Positions 32,901 through 40,119 of a stretch of DNA of 64,000 nucleotides are shown here, in pieces. Source of the stretch: Novosphingobium resinovorum (GTDB taxonomy: Bacteria; Pseudomonadota; Alphaproteobacteria; Sphingomonadales; Sphingomonadaceae); assembly GCF_027922145.1 (NCBI RefSeq), contig NZ_BSFC01000011.1, positions 434,001-498,000 on the forward strand, written 5' to 3'. The notes below the pieces were generated by a model that worked only from the letters and a program-made list of their open reading frames with translations, had not been told where the DNA came from and searched no databases. Every line of letters starts with the position of its first letter. Position 1 is the first letter of the stretch. The translations under genes and the position numbers were made by a program.

Positions 32901-34170
32901 TCGGCAACTGGTCGATGATCGTGCTGCCGACCATGCTGCGCAACTGCAGCGCGGCCAGCGGCAATGGCGCCGGGTAAGTCTGCCACGGCGACGACGCCGC
33001 CCCTGCGCCCGATTGCTGCGACGAGGCCCAGCCATCCCCCCATACGGCCCTGGTATCCCGCTCGATCGCGCCGAGACTGAAGCCCACTTCGCGATCGACG
33101 TCCTGCGCGATGGCGGCGGCGAGGCCCTGCGCCATCGTGTCGTTGTCACGCCTGAGGTCGCCCCAGAACGCGATCACCGCGCAGGCGGTCACCAGCGTCG
33201 CCACCATCAGCGGCACCGCGGCGATGATGCCGACCACGTCCATCCAGCCGAGCGAGGCATTGTGGTCGATCGAGGCCAGCTTGATCAGCGGGATCAGCAG
33301 CAGCAGCACGACCACCGAGAATCCGAACGCCGCCTTGGTGAAGGGGCTCAGATTGTTGAGCACCGCCCCTGCGCTCGGCGGATCGCCCAGAGCGCTGAGC
33401 AGGCACCGGCGCGGCGCGCAGACATAGGGGCCTTCCTCGCGCTGGATCGTCACCGGCCGTCCAAGGTCGAGCGGCCACTGGTAGACCAGCCGCTCCCGCC
33501 CGCCGATCTCGATCTTCGGGGTCTTGCCCGAAGTGTCGGACGCGGGCACCGCGCCGCCTTCGAGCGCGGCCTTGTCCTTCGCTGCGGGCGGCTCGATGCG
33601 TTGGGGCCAGTCCCCGCGCAGCACGAGCAGGACTTCGCCGTCCGGCCCGGTGATCGCCAGTTCGCGCGCCCGCGTCTGCTCGCTACGCCCCGGAATTACC
33701 GGGGCCTGGATCACCGACTGCGCAGAACTCTGCGCACAGAAAGGCTCGCCGTCCTCGGTCGCGAAGGCCGACATCACCGGCTTGCGGTCACGCGCCTGGA
33801 AACCGTCGAGGGTCAGGCGCAGCTTCGTCGGCGCGGTCGGCATCGCGCGGCACCGGTCCTGCGCCGCGTAACGCACCTGGAAGCGGTCGCTTGAACTGTC
33901 GAGATTTGAACCGTCGCGCTGTCCATCCTGCGAGGCGCGCCGGGTCACCATGTCGCCAAGGTCCCGGAACAGGCTGGCCATGCGCGCCACTTCGCCGAAG
34001 TCCGCCTGTTGCCGCCGCAGCACGAGGTCCGAGCGCGCCTGGATCAGCAGCAGTCCGAAGAACAGCACCACCGCGATCGTGGTCGACAACAGCACAGCGA
34101 GCGAGCGGATGCCCGGCAGGGATGCGACGCCGGCCACGTCAGCCGATCCCGCACCGCGACGAACCTGCAA
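29980..34170 (-). CDS. Very large polytopic membrane protein of unknown function
   Basis: 1396 residues; not recognised. The start is probably TTG 34170 (no in-frame ATG before the first helix; GGATGG eight bases upstream); GTG 34137 is an alternative. Hydrophobic helices at about 25-45, 283-303 and 313-345 bracket a first soluble loop (about 50-275); a second large soluble region (about 350-620) is followed by helices near 635-655, 690-720, 735-760, 770-790, 825-845 and 970-1000. A soluble C-terminal domain (about 1020-1320) precedes two final helices. The two big extracytoplasmic loops look sensory. It leads the operon with the hydrolase-caspase (10 bp gap), so it may sense the envelope for them. 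Confidence 0.7.
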   Translation of the reverse strand: MQVRRGAGSADVAGVASLPGIRSLAVLLSTTIAVVLFFGLLLIQARSDLVLRRQQADFGEVARMASLFRDLGDMVTRRASQDGQRDGSNLDSSSDRFQVRYAAQDRCRAMPTAPTKLRLTLDGFQARDRKPVMSAFATEDGEPFCAQSSAQSVIQAPVIPGRSEQTRARELAITGPDGEVLLVLRGDWPQRIEPPAAKDKAALEGGAVPASDTSGKTPKIEIGGRERLVYQWPLDLGRPVTIQREEGPYVCAPRRCLLSALGDPPSAGAVLNNLSPFTKAAFGFSVVVLLLLIPLIKLASIDHNASLGWMDVVGIIAAVPLMVATLVTACAVIAFWGDLRRDNDTMAQGLAAAIAQDVDREVGFSLGAIERDTRAVWGDGWASSQQSGAGAASSPWQTYPAPLPLAALQLRSMVGSTIIDQLPTKDRPLADIRERRYFGRLRAGEVIPCTGRQGETRADGGFGCGKGQVYTIDQVPAAANGDARMVVLLTRAGAANLVMSGKPPAATLAVPVPEGFGYAVIDPASLEVLQHSDPARAHNETFGSQLDAVDTLSRIAGSVDERCGLADAAQHGRAAEPTAGAPFDARYGGKRVRMSIGVACSAHWLVATWYDRSKLQRAALDPAFVAGVTMLCVGLVLAAGLGVMASTDPRSLLRKLWPDPEPFHSAEADQWYLRGMSAQLAVVVLMAAGLLLARGDAAFLHAALGLFLLLILLARKDADHSWGTLPVGWGKVATVFYAALGIYASVVLACRLGANWRAFAYPVLLVAMWIVAALDWFSLRKIDVRLPAWMERMRAAPAGFVPPSVMRRVNRVLRHQLVTIYLLAVIPALAACCAGAGQLRADRSLSDAWVLQQSRTQIADDIAQMRPFYDGAPKAKTPAPADLSARKLVADHAVAEPGAPSQMASAIMQLWTDDPVRFDHPIDLRLGVLADYARWAQARTGISLVTMPRSPGLVVLRDWLLAVGAMGVATFLTWRLLVLAAQNLFGLQHFGFRALHPRHTPEQIRTKSTRPIKAVFINYPTREFRKLQNSLDTRDRLEMFDLALERGKLGEKSMALLTAKSWIVTGFESIVANRDLRVKTLALLEQLTARPEVNVYFFVQTMPLVRLRQARDREKREAEVAGSAGIMNESESYRWAELFSEFITYTWTETLAEPAPLDAEPDPPRGGANLERLLELIDDPVNRASVRRWAARNPAVAEAIASEMIQVPSDRIQDQIRSFGISIDDMTAPVPPGELGVLNDLNDVYREQIHEYMANFLGDYYQGEWVRSSKEEHLTLHHLAHGKFINTSNFPVLNSLLTRRLVKTDPNFRLMNESFGHWIRTLEQPEWFHQFRQDAQRGGAWNVLRVPLLLLVAAGSVLITFLDHEGSGSLLTLLPGVVATMPMLLSRFTRPLQANA

Positions 34171-34527
34171 GGCGAAACCATCCGGCCACCGGCATGCCCC
34201 TATCCGAAGACGCCCTTAAGCATTTACCTCAGGGGCGCAACATTGTCCCAAATCCGCCGTATTTACCGGCGCTTTTCACGAACACTATTTACCGGACGCC
34301 GCAAGCCCCCAAATCATGACGATACATGCCATCAAACAGGACCGCTTAACTTCACCGAACGCCGTTCACTCTACAAGCCGTTGAATATCATGACGACTAT
34401 TGGTCAACTTCAGCAATCCGGAAACCATCGTCTTCTTCCATTACAAATATCGTCACTTGACCGCCCTGCGAAACGGGAGCCTCCTTGAAGGGCATAGTCA
34501 GGCAAGGTGCTGTCGAGAGGGGGGAGC
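34171..34527. promoter_or_regulatory. Divergent regulatory region with repeated ATTTACC
   Basis: 357 bp, more AT-rich than its surroundings, between the membrane protein/caspase operon (minus) and the cytochrome/GMC/catalase operon (plus). TATTTACCGG occurs at 34260-34269 and 34286-34295 (26 bp apart), and CATTTACC at 34221-34228. These direct repeats are candidate operators shared by both operons. No confident -35/-10 was assigned. Confidence 0.4.
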
Positions 34528-36975
34528 ATGGTGATCGCCAGAGGAATACTCCTGAGCGGATCGCTCGCGGCGCTGGCCGCCTGTCACGGCGGGCCGAAGG
34601 ACGAGGCGCAGAAAGTCGGCGTGCGCGACGACACGCTCGTCCAGGCGGACGAAGACTACTTCCACGAAATGGACGACGGCGTCGCCCTCACCCCCGACGA
34701 AGTGAAGGGCCGCAACATGTGGCTGGTGTGGAGCGGCGGCAACGACCGCTTCTGGGACACCATGAGCAAGCCGACGCTGGGCGGCTTCGACCTGCTCAAG
34801 ATCGTCGCCCCGCCGCCCGGCAGCCCCAATGCCCGGCCGACGCGCTGGAAAGTCATGGGCCTTGTCAACGAACCCTGCTTTTCCGCGCCGACGAATCCGG
34901 ACGGCTACGGCCTCTGGCGAGACACGCGCGATCCGGGCTGCGCACCCGATCCCTTCGCGAATGAAAAGAAGTACCCCGGCATCCGCATCGGCGCGCGCGG
35001 GACGACGGTGCCGGTCGGCTCCTACTTCGGCGAGCCCTCGGGCATCCTCGGCCTGCGCCTGTTCCCCAATCCGGACTTCGACGAGAAGGCGAAGGCCCGC
35101 TGGGACGCGAAGCGCTATTACAGCGACGCGCGCTACTACAACGATCCCAGGCTGGTGCGCCCCTACCGCGTGGGCATGAGCTGCGGGTTCTGCCACCTCG
35201 GCCCCAGCCCGACGCGCCCGCCCGCCGATCCCGAGAAACCCGCCTTCGCCAACCTCAACTCCACGGTCGGCGCGCAGTACATGTGGGTGGACCGGCTGTT
35301 CATGTGGAAGGCCGACCCGTCGAACTACATGTACCAGCTCGTCTCGACATACCGGCCGGGCGCGATGGACACTTCGCTGGTCTCCACCGACAACATCAAT
35401 AACCCGCGCACGATGAACGCGGTCTACCTGCTCGGCGACCGGCTCGGCGCCGCGCGCAAGTTCGGGCGCGAGACGCTGGCGGGCGGCAGCCGCAAGAACG
35501 TGCAGTTCAACGACATCCTCGATTCCGGCCCGCTCACGCAGTATTTCGAGAAGCCTGCGACCGTCTGGACACCGCACGTGCTCAAGGACGGCGCCGACGC
35601 GGTGGGCGCGCTGGGGGCTCTGAACCGCGTCTATCTCAACATCGGGCTGTTCTCGGAAGAGTGGCTGACGCACTTCAACCCGGTCGTCGGCGGCAAGATC
35701 ATCAGCCCGATCGAGATCGCCACCGCCCGCCGCAACTCCGCCTACTGGCGCGCGACGGAGGCGGGGACGCCGCTCACCGCGCTGTTCTTCCTCAAGGCCG
35801 CGCGGCCCGATCCTCTGGCCAATGCGCCGGGCGGTGCGGGCTACCTCAAGGCGAGCCCGCAAGTGCTCCAGCGCGGCGCGATGGCTTTCGCCAATACCTG
35901 CGCGCGCTGCCACTCCAGCAAGCAGCCCGACGCGCCCGCAGGCGCTTCGCTGGTCGATGCCATCGGCCCCGACTACCTGACGCGCTTCAAGGCATGGTGG
36001 CGCTGGACCCAGACCGAGGACTTCAAGAGCAGGATGCGCGCCCTCGTCGCGCGGCCGGACTTCCGGCAGGGCAACTACTTCAGCACCGACGCGCGCATCC
36101 CGGTGACGCTGCTGCGCACCAACTTGTGCAGCCCGCTGGCGACCAATGCCCTGCGCGGGAACATCTGGGACAACTTCTCGTCCGAAAGCTACAAGGTCCT
36201 GCCCTCGGTCGGCACCGTCGCCTATCAGGACCCCTTCACCGGAGAGGCCCGCGCCTATCGCATGCCCGCCGGAGGACGCGGCTATACGCGCGTGCCCTCG
36301 CTGGTCTCGCTGTGGTCGACCGCGCCGTTCCTGCTGGCCAACACGGTCGGCACGTTCAACGGCGATCCGTCCGTGGCGGGACGCATGGCGGCGTTCGACG
36401 ACGGCATCGCCAAGATGCTCTGGCCGAACCTTCGGGAACGCGACGCGATGCTGCCCGGCGCCTGGGGCATGATCGACCGCACGACGACGCGCAGCAAACT
36501 CTACGTGCCCTCCTCGTTCATCCCCGACGCCCCGGGACCGCTGGACGATCAGGCGCGCAAGGCCCTGCGCTCGCTGGAGAACGCGGACGGCGACATCGAA
36601 CTGGGGCCGATCCCCAAGGGAATGCCCGTGAACCTGCTCGCCTCGCTCCAGCCGCTGGCGGAAAGCCGCGATCCGGCCACCATCGCGCGCCATTACCGCG
36701 ACCTCATCGTGCTGCTGGCACAGCTCAAGAAGGGCCTGCTGACCCTGCCGCGCGGGGCCGACGACGCGGCGGTGCGCGCCCACTTCGCCTCGCTGCGGGG
36801 ACCGTTGATGGCGCTCAACAAGTGCCCCGACTTCGTGGTCAATCGCGGCCACTACTTCGGCACCGAGGAGTTCAACCGCTATCAGCGCACCCGCGACGAG
36901 CGCGATTTCGGCCGCGAGCCTGTCCTGTCCGACGAGGACAAGCGGGCACTGGTCGAATACCTCAAGACGCTCTGA
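34528..36975 (+). CDS. Di-heme cytochrome c lipoprotein, possible MauG/RoxA relative
   Basis: 815 residues from ATG 34528 (AGGGGGGAG just upstream). A short lipoprotein signal ends LAALAAC, so Cys19 is probably lipidated. Two c-type heme sites, CGFCH (219-223) and CARCH (458-462), lie about 240 residues apart. Size and spacing recall the bacterial di-heme peroxidase/MauG/RoxA (rubber oxygenase) superfamily, but I cannot confirm that kinship; it may simply be an electron-transfer or peroxidase protein of the periplasm. It is the first gene of an operon with a GMC oxidoreductase (7 bp downstream) and a catalase-like protein, so an oxidative electron path linking flavin substrate oxidation to heme is plausible. 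Confidence 0.8.
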   Translation: MVIARGILLSGSLAALAACHGGPKDEAQKVGVRDDTLVQADEDYFHEMDDGVALTPDEVKGRNMWLVWSGGNDRFWDTMSKPTLGGFDLLKIVAPPPGSPNARPTRWKVMGLVNEPCFSAPTNPDGYGLWRDTRDPGCAPDPFANEKKYPGIRIGARGTTVPVGSYFGEPSGILGLRLFPNPDFDEKAKARWDAKRYYSDARYYNDPRLVRPYRVGMSCGFCHLGPSPTRPPADPEKPAFANLNSTVGAQYMWVDRLFMWKADPSNYMYQLVSTYRPGAMDTSLVSTDNINNPRTMNAVYLLGDRLGAARKFGRETLAGGSRKNVQFNDILDSGPLTQYFEKPATVWTPHVLKDGADAVGALGALNRVYLNIGLFSEEWLTHFNPVVGGKIISPIEIATARRNSAYWRATEAGTPLTALFFLKAARPDPLANAPGGAGYLKASPQVLQRGAMAFANTCARCHSSKQPDAPAGASLVDAIGPDYLTRFKAWWRWTQTEDFKSRMRALVARPDFRQGNYFSTDARIPVTLLRTNLCSPLATNALRGNIWDNFSSESYKVLPSVGTVAYQDPFTGEARAYRMPAGGRGYTRVPSLVSLWSTAPFLLANTVGTFNGDPSVAGRMAAFDDGIAKMLWPNLRERDAMLPGAWGMIDRTTTRSKLYVPSSFIPDAPGPLDDQARKALRSLENADGDIELGPIPKGMPVNLLASLQPLAESRDPATIARHYRDLIVLLAQLKKGLLTLPRGADDAAVRAHFASLRGPLMALNKCPDFVVNRGHYFGTEEFNRYQRTRDERDFGREPVLSDEDKRALVEYLKTL

Positions 36976-36982
36976 GCAGGCG

Positions 36983-38755
36983 GTGCCGCAGGGCGAACAC
37001 GACTACATCGTGGTGGGGTCGGGCGCGGCCGGAGGCACCGTCGCGGCGCGGCTTGCCGAGGCGGGAATGCGGGTGCTGGTCATCGAGGCGGGGCCGGACC
37101 CCTGCGCCGGGGACGCGAGGACACAGGCGGACTACGCGGTGCCCGCCTTCCATCCCTTCGCCTCGGAGAACCCCGAATTCGCGTGGGATTACCGCGTGCG
37201 GCATTTCGCCGCTCCTGCAGGCGACCTCGTCAGCTACCCCCGCGCCGGGGCGCTCGGGGGCTGCACGGCGCACAATGCGATGATCTTCCTGGTCCCGCCA
37301 GACAGCGACTGGGCGCATCTGGCCACCCTGACCGGCGATCCGGGCTGGTCGCCCGAAGCGATGCGAGGGCACCGCAAGGTGGTCGAGGACTGCCGCCACC
37401 GCCCGCTCTGGCGCCTGCTCGCCCGCCTCGGCATCGACCCGACCGGACATGGCTGGGACGGCTGGCTGCCGGTCGGAAAAGCGGCGCCGATGCGCGCCTT
37501 TCGCGATGCGGCACTGATCCGCTCGCTGCTGCTGGCGACGCTGGTGGACGTGGCACGGGGCCGAAACTGGCTCTCGCGCATCGGCGTGTTCCTGCGCGAC
37601 TGGGGCGATCCCAACGACGACAGGCGGCAGGACCGCGAACAGGTCTGCTACACCCCGCTCACCACGCGCGGCCACGCCCGCAGCGGCGCGCGCGAGCGGC
37701 TGGAGGCCGTGCGCGAGGCTCACCCCGACCGCATCACCATCCTGACGGACTGCCTCGCTACCCGCGTCCTGTTCGACAGGAGCGGGGTCGCAAACGGCGT
37801 CGCCTGGCTGAAAGGCCGCCACCTCCACCGCGCCAGCCCGCAGCCCCGTGCAGGAGGCGAGGAAGGCGCCAGCTTCGCCCGGCGCGAGGTCATCCTCGCA
37901 GGCGGCGCCTTCGCCACGCCGCAACTGCTGATGCTATCGGGCATCGGCGACGCCAGCCATCTCGCCGAACACGGCATCGCCTGCCGCAAGCATCTGCCGC
38001 AAGTCGGATGCAACCTGCAGGACCGCTACGAGATCGGTCTGGTCCACCGCATGGCGAAGCCCTGGCGCTCGCTGCAGGGCGCGACCTTCAGCCCCGGCGA
38101 TCCGCTGCACCACATGTGGCGGAAGCGGCGGCGGGGCATGTACATCTCGAACGGCGCGGCGCTCGCCGCGCTGCGTCGCTCCAGCACCGCGCGGGACCAC
38201 GCGCCCGACCTGTTCCTGATGGGGCTCATGGCGCGCTTTAAAGGGTACTATCCCGGCTATTCCGCCGAGCTTTGGCCGGGGCTCGACGGGTTCAGCTGGA
38301 CCGTGCTCAAGGGCCAGACCGGCAACCGCGCGGGCACCGTGCGCCTTGCCTCCGCCGACCCGCGCGATCCGCCGCGTATCGACTTCGCCCACTTCACACA
38401 GAACGGGGAGGCCGACCTCACCGGCCTCGTCGAAGGACTGGAGATGGCCCGCGCCCTCGCCCGCCCGCTGATCGCGCGCGGGGTGATCGCCGAGGAGGAA
38501 CTGCCCGGCCCTCACCTCACCGGCGCGCCCTTGCGCGACTGGGTTCGCGCCAACGCATGGGGACACCACGCCTGCGGCAGCGCGGCGATCGGGCCGGTGC
38601 TCGATCCCTCGGGCCGGGTCCACGGGATCGAGCGGCTGCGCGTGGTCGATGCCTCGATCTTCCCGCGCATCCCCGGCCTGTTCATCGCCGCGCCGATTTA
38701 CCTCGCGGCCGAGAAGCTGGCCGCCGACATCCTGCGCCTGAATAGGGAGAGCTGA
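36983..38755 (+). CDS. GMC-family FAD-dependent oxidoreductase
   Basis: 590 residues, GTG start with AGCAGG upstream. The FAD Rossmann motif is at the N-terminus (YIVVGSGAAGGTVAARLAEA), the second GMC signature is GGAFATPQLLMLSGIG (about 300), and the C-terminal active-site region is NAWGHHACGSAAIGPVLD with the catalytic His pair, ending PIYLAAEKLAADIL. No signal peptide. GMC enzymes oxidise alcohols, sugars or sterols, passing electrons to O2, quinone or cytochrome. The upstream di-heme cytochrome c suggests a cytochrome acceptor and the downstream catalase-like gene suggests peroxide or hydroperoxide handling. Substrate unknown. Confidence 0.93.
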   Translation: MPQGEHDYIVVGSGAAGGTVAARLAEAGMRVLVIEAGPDPCAGDARTQADYAVPAFHPFASENPEFAWDYRVRHFAAPAGDLVSYPRAGALGGCTAHNAMIFLVPPDSDWAHLATLTGDPGWSPEAMRGHRKVVEDCRHRPLWRLLARLGIDPTGHGWDGWLPVGKAAPMRAFRDAALIRSLLLATLVDVARGRNWLSRIGVFLRDWGDPNDDRRQDREQVCYTPLTTRGHARSGARERLEAVREAHPDRITILTDCLATRVLFDRSGVANGVAWLKGRHLHRASPQPRAGGEEGASFARREVILAGGAFATPQLLMLSGIGDASHLAEHGIACRKHLPQVGCNLQDRYEIGLVHRMAKPWRSLQGATFSPGDPLHHMWRKRRRGMYISNGAALAALRRSSTARDHAPDLFLMGLMARFKGYYPGYSAELWPGLDGFSWTVLKGQTGNRAGTVRLASADPRDPPRIDFAHFTQNGEADLTGLVEGLEMARALARPLIARGVIAEEELPGPHLTGAPLRDWVRANAWGHHACGSAAIGPVLDPSGRVHGIERLRVVDASIFPRIPGLFIAAPIYLAAEKLAADILRLNRES

Positions 38756-38758
38756 CCG

Positions 38759-39934
38759 ATGCTGCGCTTTCTGCACCGCCTGCTCGAAGCGGGCCTCCAC
38801 TTCGAGCGGCGCTTCGATCCCTTCTTCCGCCCCGCACTCGACGCGGTGGTGCGCATGCCGCTGACGCGGTTCTTCAACTGGACCATCAACGTCACCCGCA
38901 GCCGCGACGTGCCGCCGCTGGCGCAGGGGCGCATCGATCCCGACGAGGACATCAGCCTCGACACCATCATCGCCGAGATGCAGCATCACCTCGACCTCGA
39001 CTTCACCCCCGGCACTTACGAACGCGCGGGCAACACCAAGACCCACGGCCTCGTCCGGGCGACTTTCACGGTATTGCCGGGCCTGCCCGAGCACGTGCGC
39101 CGGGGCGTCTTCGCGGCGGAGCGCAGCTTTCCCGCATGGGTCCGCTTCTCCAACCCCGGCCCCCATGTCGAGCCCGACATCGACGACGTCGGCTTCGGCT
39201 CGATGAGCGTGAAGCTATGCGACGTGCCCGGCCCCAAGCTGATGGACGACGAGCATTCCACGCAGGACTTCACCTCGGTCACCGTCATCACCTTCCCCAC
39301 GCCCGACACGCGCACCAACGCGCACCTGCAATACTGGAGCCGCCGCGAGATGGGGGTCTGGTACTTCCTGAACCTCAGGCGCCCGCACGTGCGCGACTTC
39401 ATCATGCAGGCGCTGTGGAACCGTACGCTCGCCAATCCGCTGGCCAACACGTACTTCTCCTGCACGCCCTACCTGCTGGGAGAGGGGCAGGCGATGCAGT
39501 ACAGTTTCCACCCCCTCACCCCCGTCACGACGCGCATTCCCCGCCTGCCGCTGCGTCCCGGCGACGACTACCTGCGCGACAACCTCGCCGCCTCGCTGCG
39601 GGAAGGCGAGGCCTGTTTCGAGATGCGCCTGAGGCTGCAGCGCGACCCGTTCCTTCAGCCGATCGAGCAAGGCGCGGTGCTGTGGGACCCGGCGCGCACG
39701 CCCTATATTCCGGGGGCGCGGATCACGATCCCGGCCCAGGAATTCCGCTCGCCTGCACAGTTCGCCTTCGCCCGGCAACTGACGTGGAACCCCTGGCACT
39801 GCGTTCCCGAGCACCGCCCCCTCGGCAACCAGAACCGCGCACGGCGGCGGCTCTACTTCGAAATGTCGCGCTACCGGCAGGGCAAGAACGGCGAAAGCCA
39901 CGCCGAGCCGACCGGGCACGAACAGTTCGACTAG
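38759..39934 (+). CDS. Catalase-like hemoprotein (small catalase-related family)
   Basis: 391 residues, three bases after the GMC gene with GGGAGAG as ribosome site. Shorter than true catalases (about 480-750). It retains the distal-site His in KTHGLVRATF (H96), VRFSNPGP (cf. ARFS of catalases), STQDF and a C-terminal RxxxY (in RRRLYFEM), the motif that supplies the proximal Tyr heme ligand. The tail NPWHCVPEHRPLGNQNRARR is typical of catalase-related proteins, which include fatty-acid hydroperoxide converting allene-oxide-synthase-type enzymes. No signal peptide. Either peroxide or organic hydroperoxide turnover is possible; the operon context (cytochrome, GMC) supports an oxidation pathway. 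Confidence 0.85.
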   Translation: MLRFLHRLLEAGLHFERRFDPFFRPALDAVVRMPLTRFFNWTINVTRSRDVPPLAQGRIDPDEDISLDTIIAEMQHHLDLDFTPGTYERAGNTKTHGLVRATFTVLPGLPEHVRRGVFAAERSFPAWVRFSNPGPHVEPDIDDVGFGSMSVKLCDVPGPKLMDDEHSTQDFTSVTVITFPTPDTRTNAHLQYWSRREMGVWYFLNLRRPHVRDFIMQALWNRTLANPLANTYFSCTPYLLGEGQAMQYSFHPLTPVTTRIPRLPLRPGDDYLRDNLAASLREGEACFEMRLRLQRDPFLQPIEQGAVLWDPARTPYIPGARITIPAQEFRSPAQFAFARQLTWNPWHCVPEHRPLGNQNRARRRLYFEMSRYRQGKNGESHAEPTGHEQFD

Positions 39935-39964
39935 GGCCTGATCGTGTTTGACTGAAACACCGTC

Positions 39965-40051
39965 CGTCATCCCCGCGAAGGCGGGGACCCATCTGATGAC
40001 GGTGCAATTTGCCACTTCAGGAGTTGGGTTCCCGCCTTCGCGGGAATGACG
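39965..40051. repeat. Inverted repeat element between convergent operons
   Basis: Imperfect palindrome: the left arm starts CGTCATCCCCGCGAAGGCGG and the right arm ends CCTTCGCGGGAATGACG. It sits between the catalase-like gene and the DyP gene (gap 39935-40119) and may act as a bidirectional stop. The rest of the gap holds a degenerate CAGCGAAGCAATGACG fragment (40103-40118) resembling the 23.7-kb repeat, and no gene. Confidence 0.75.
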
Positions 40052-40119
40052 ATGATTGAATTGAAGTCGGTCACACGCCAGCTTTTCGCCACCCGCAAGC
40101 ACAGCGAAGCAATGACGAA

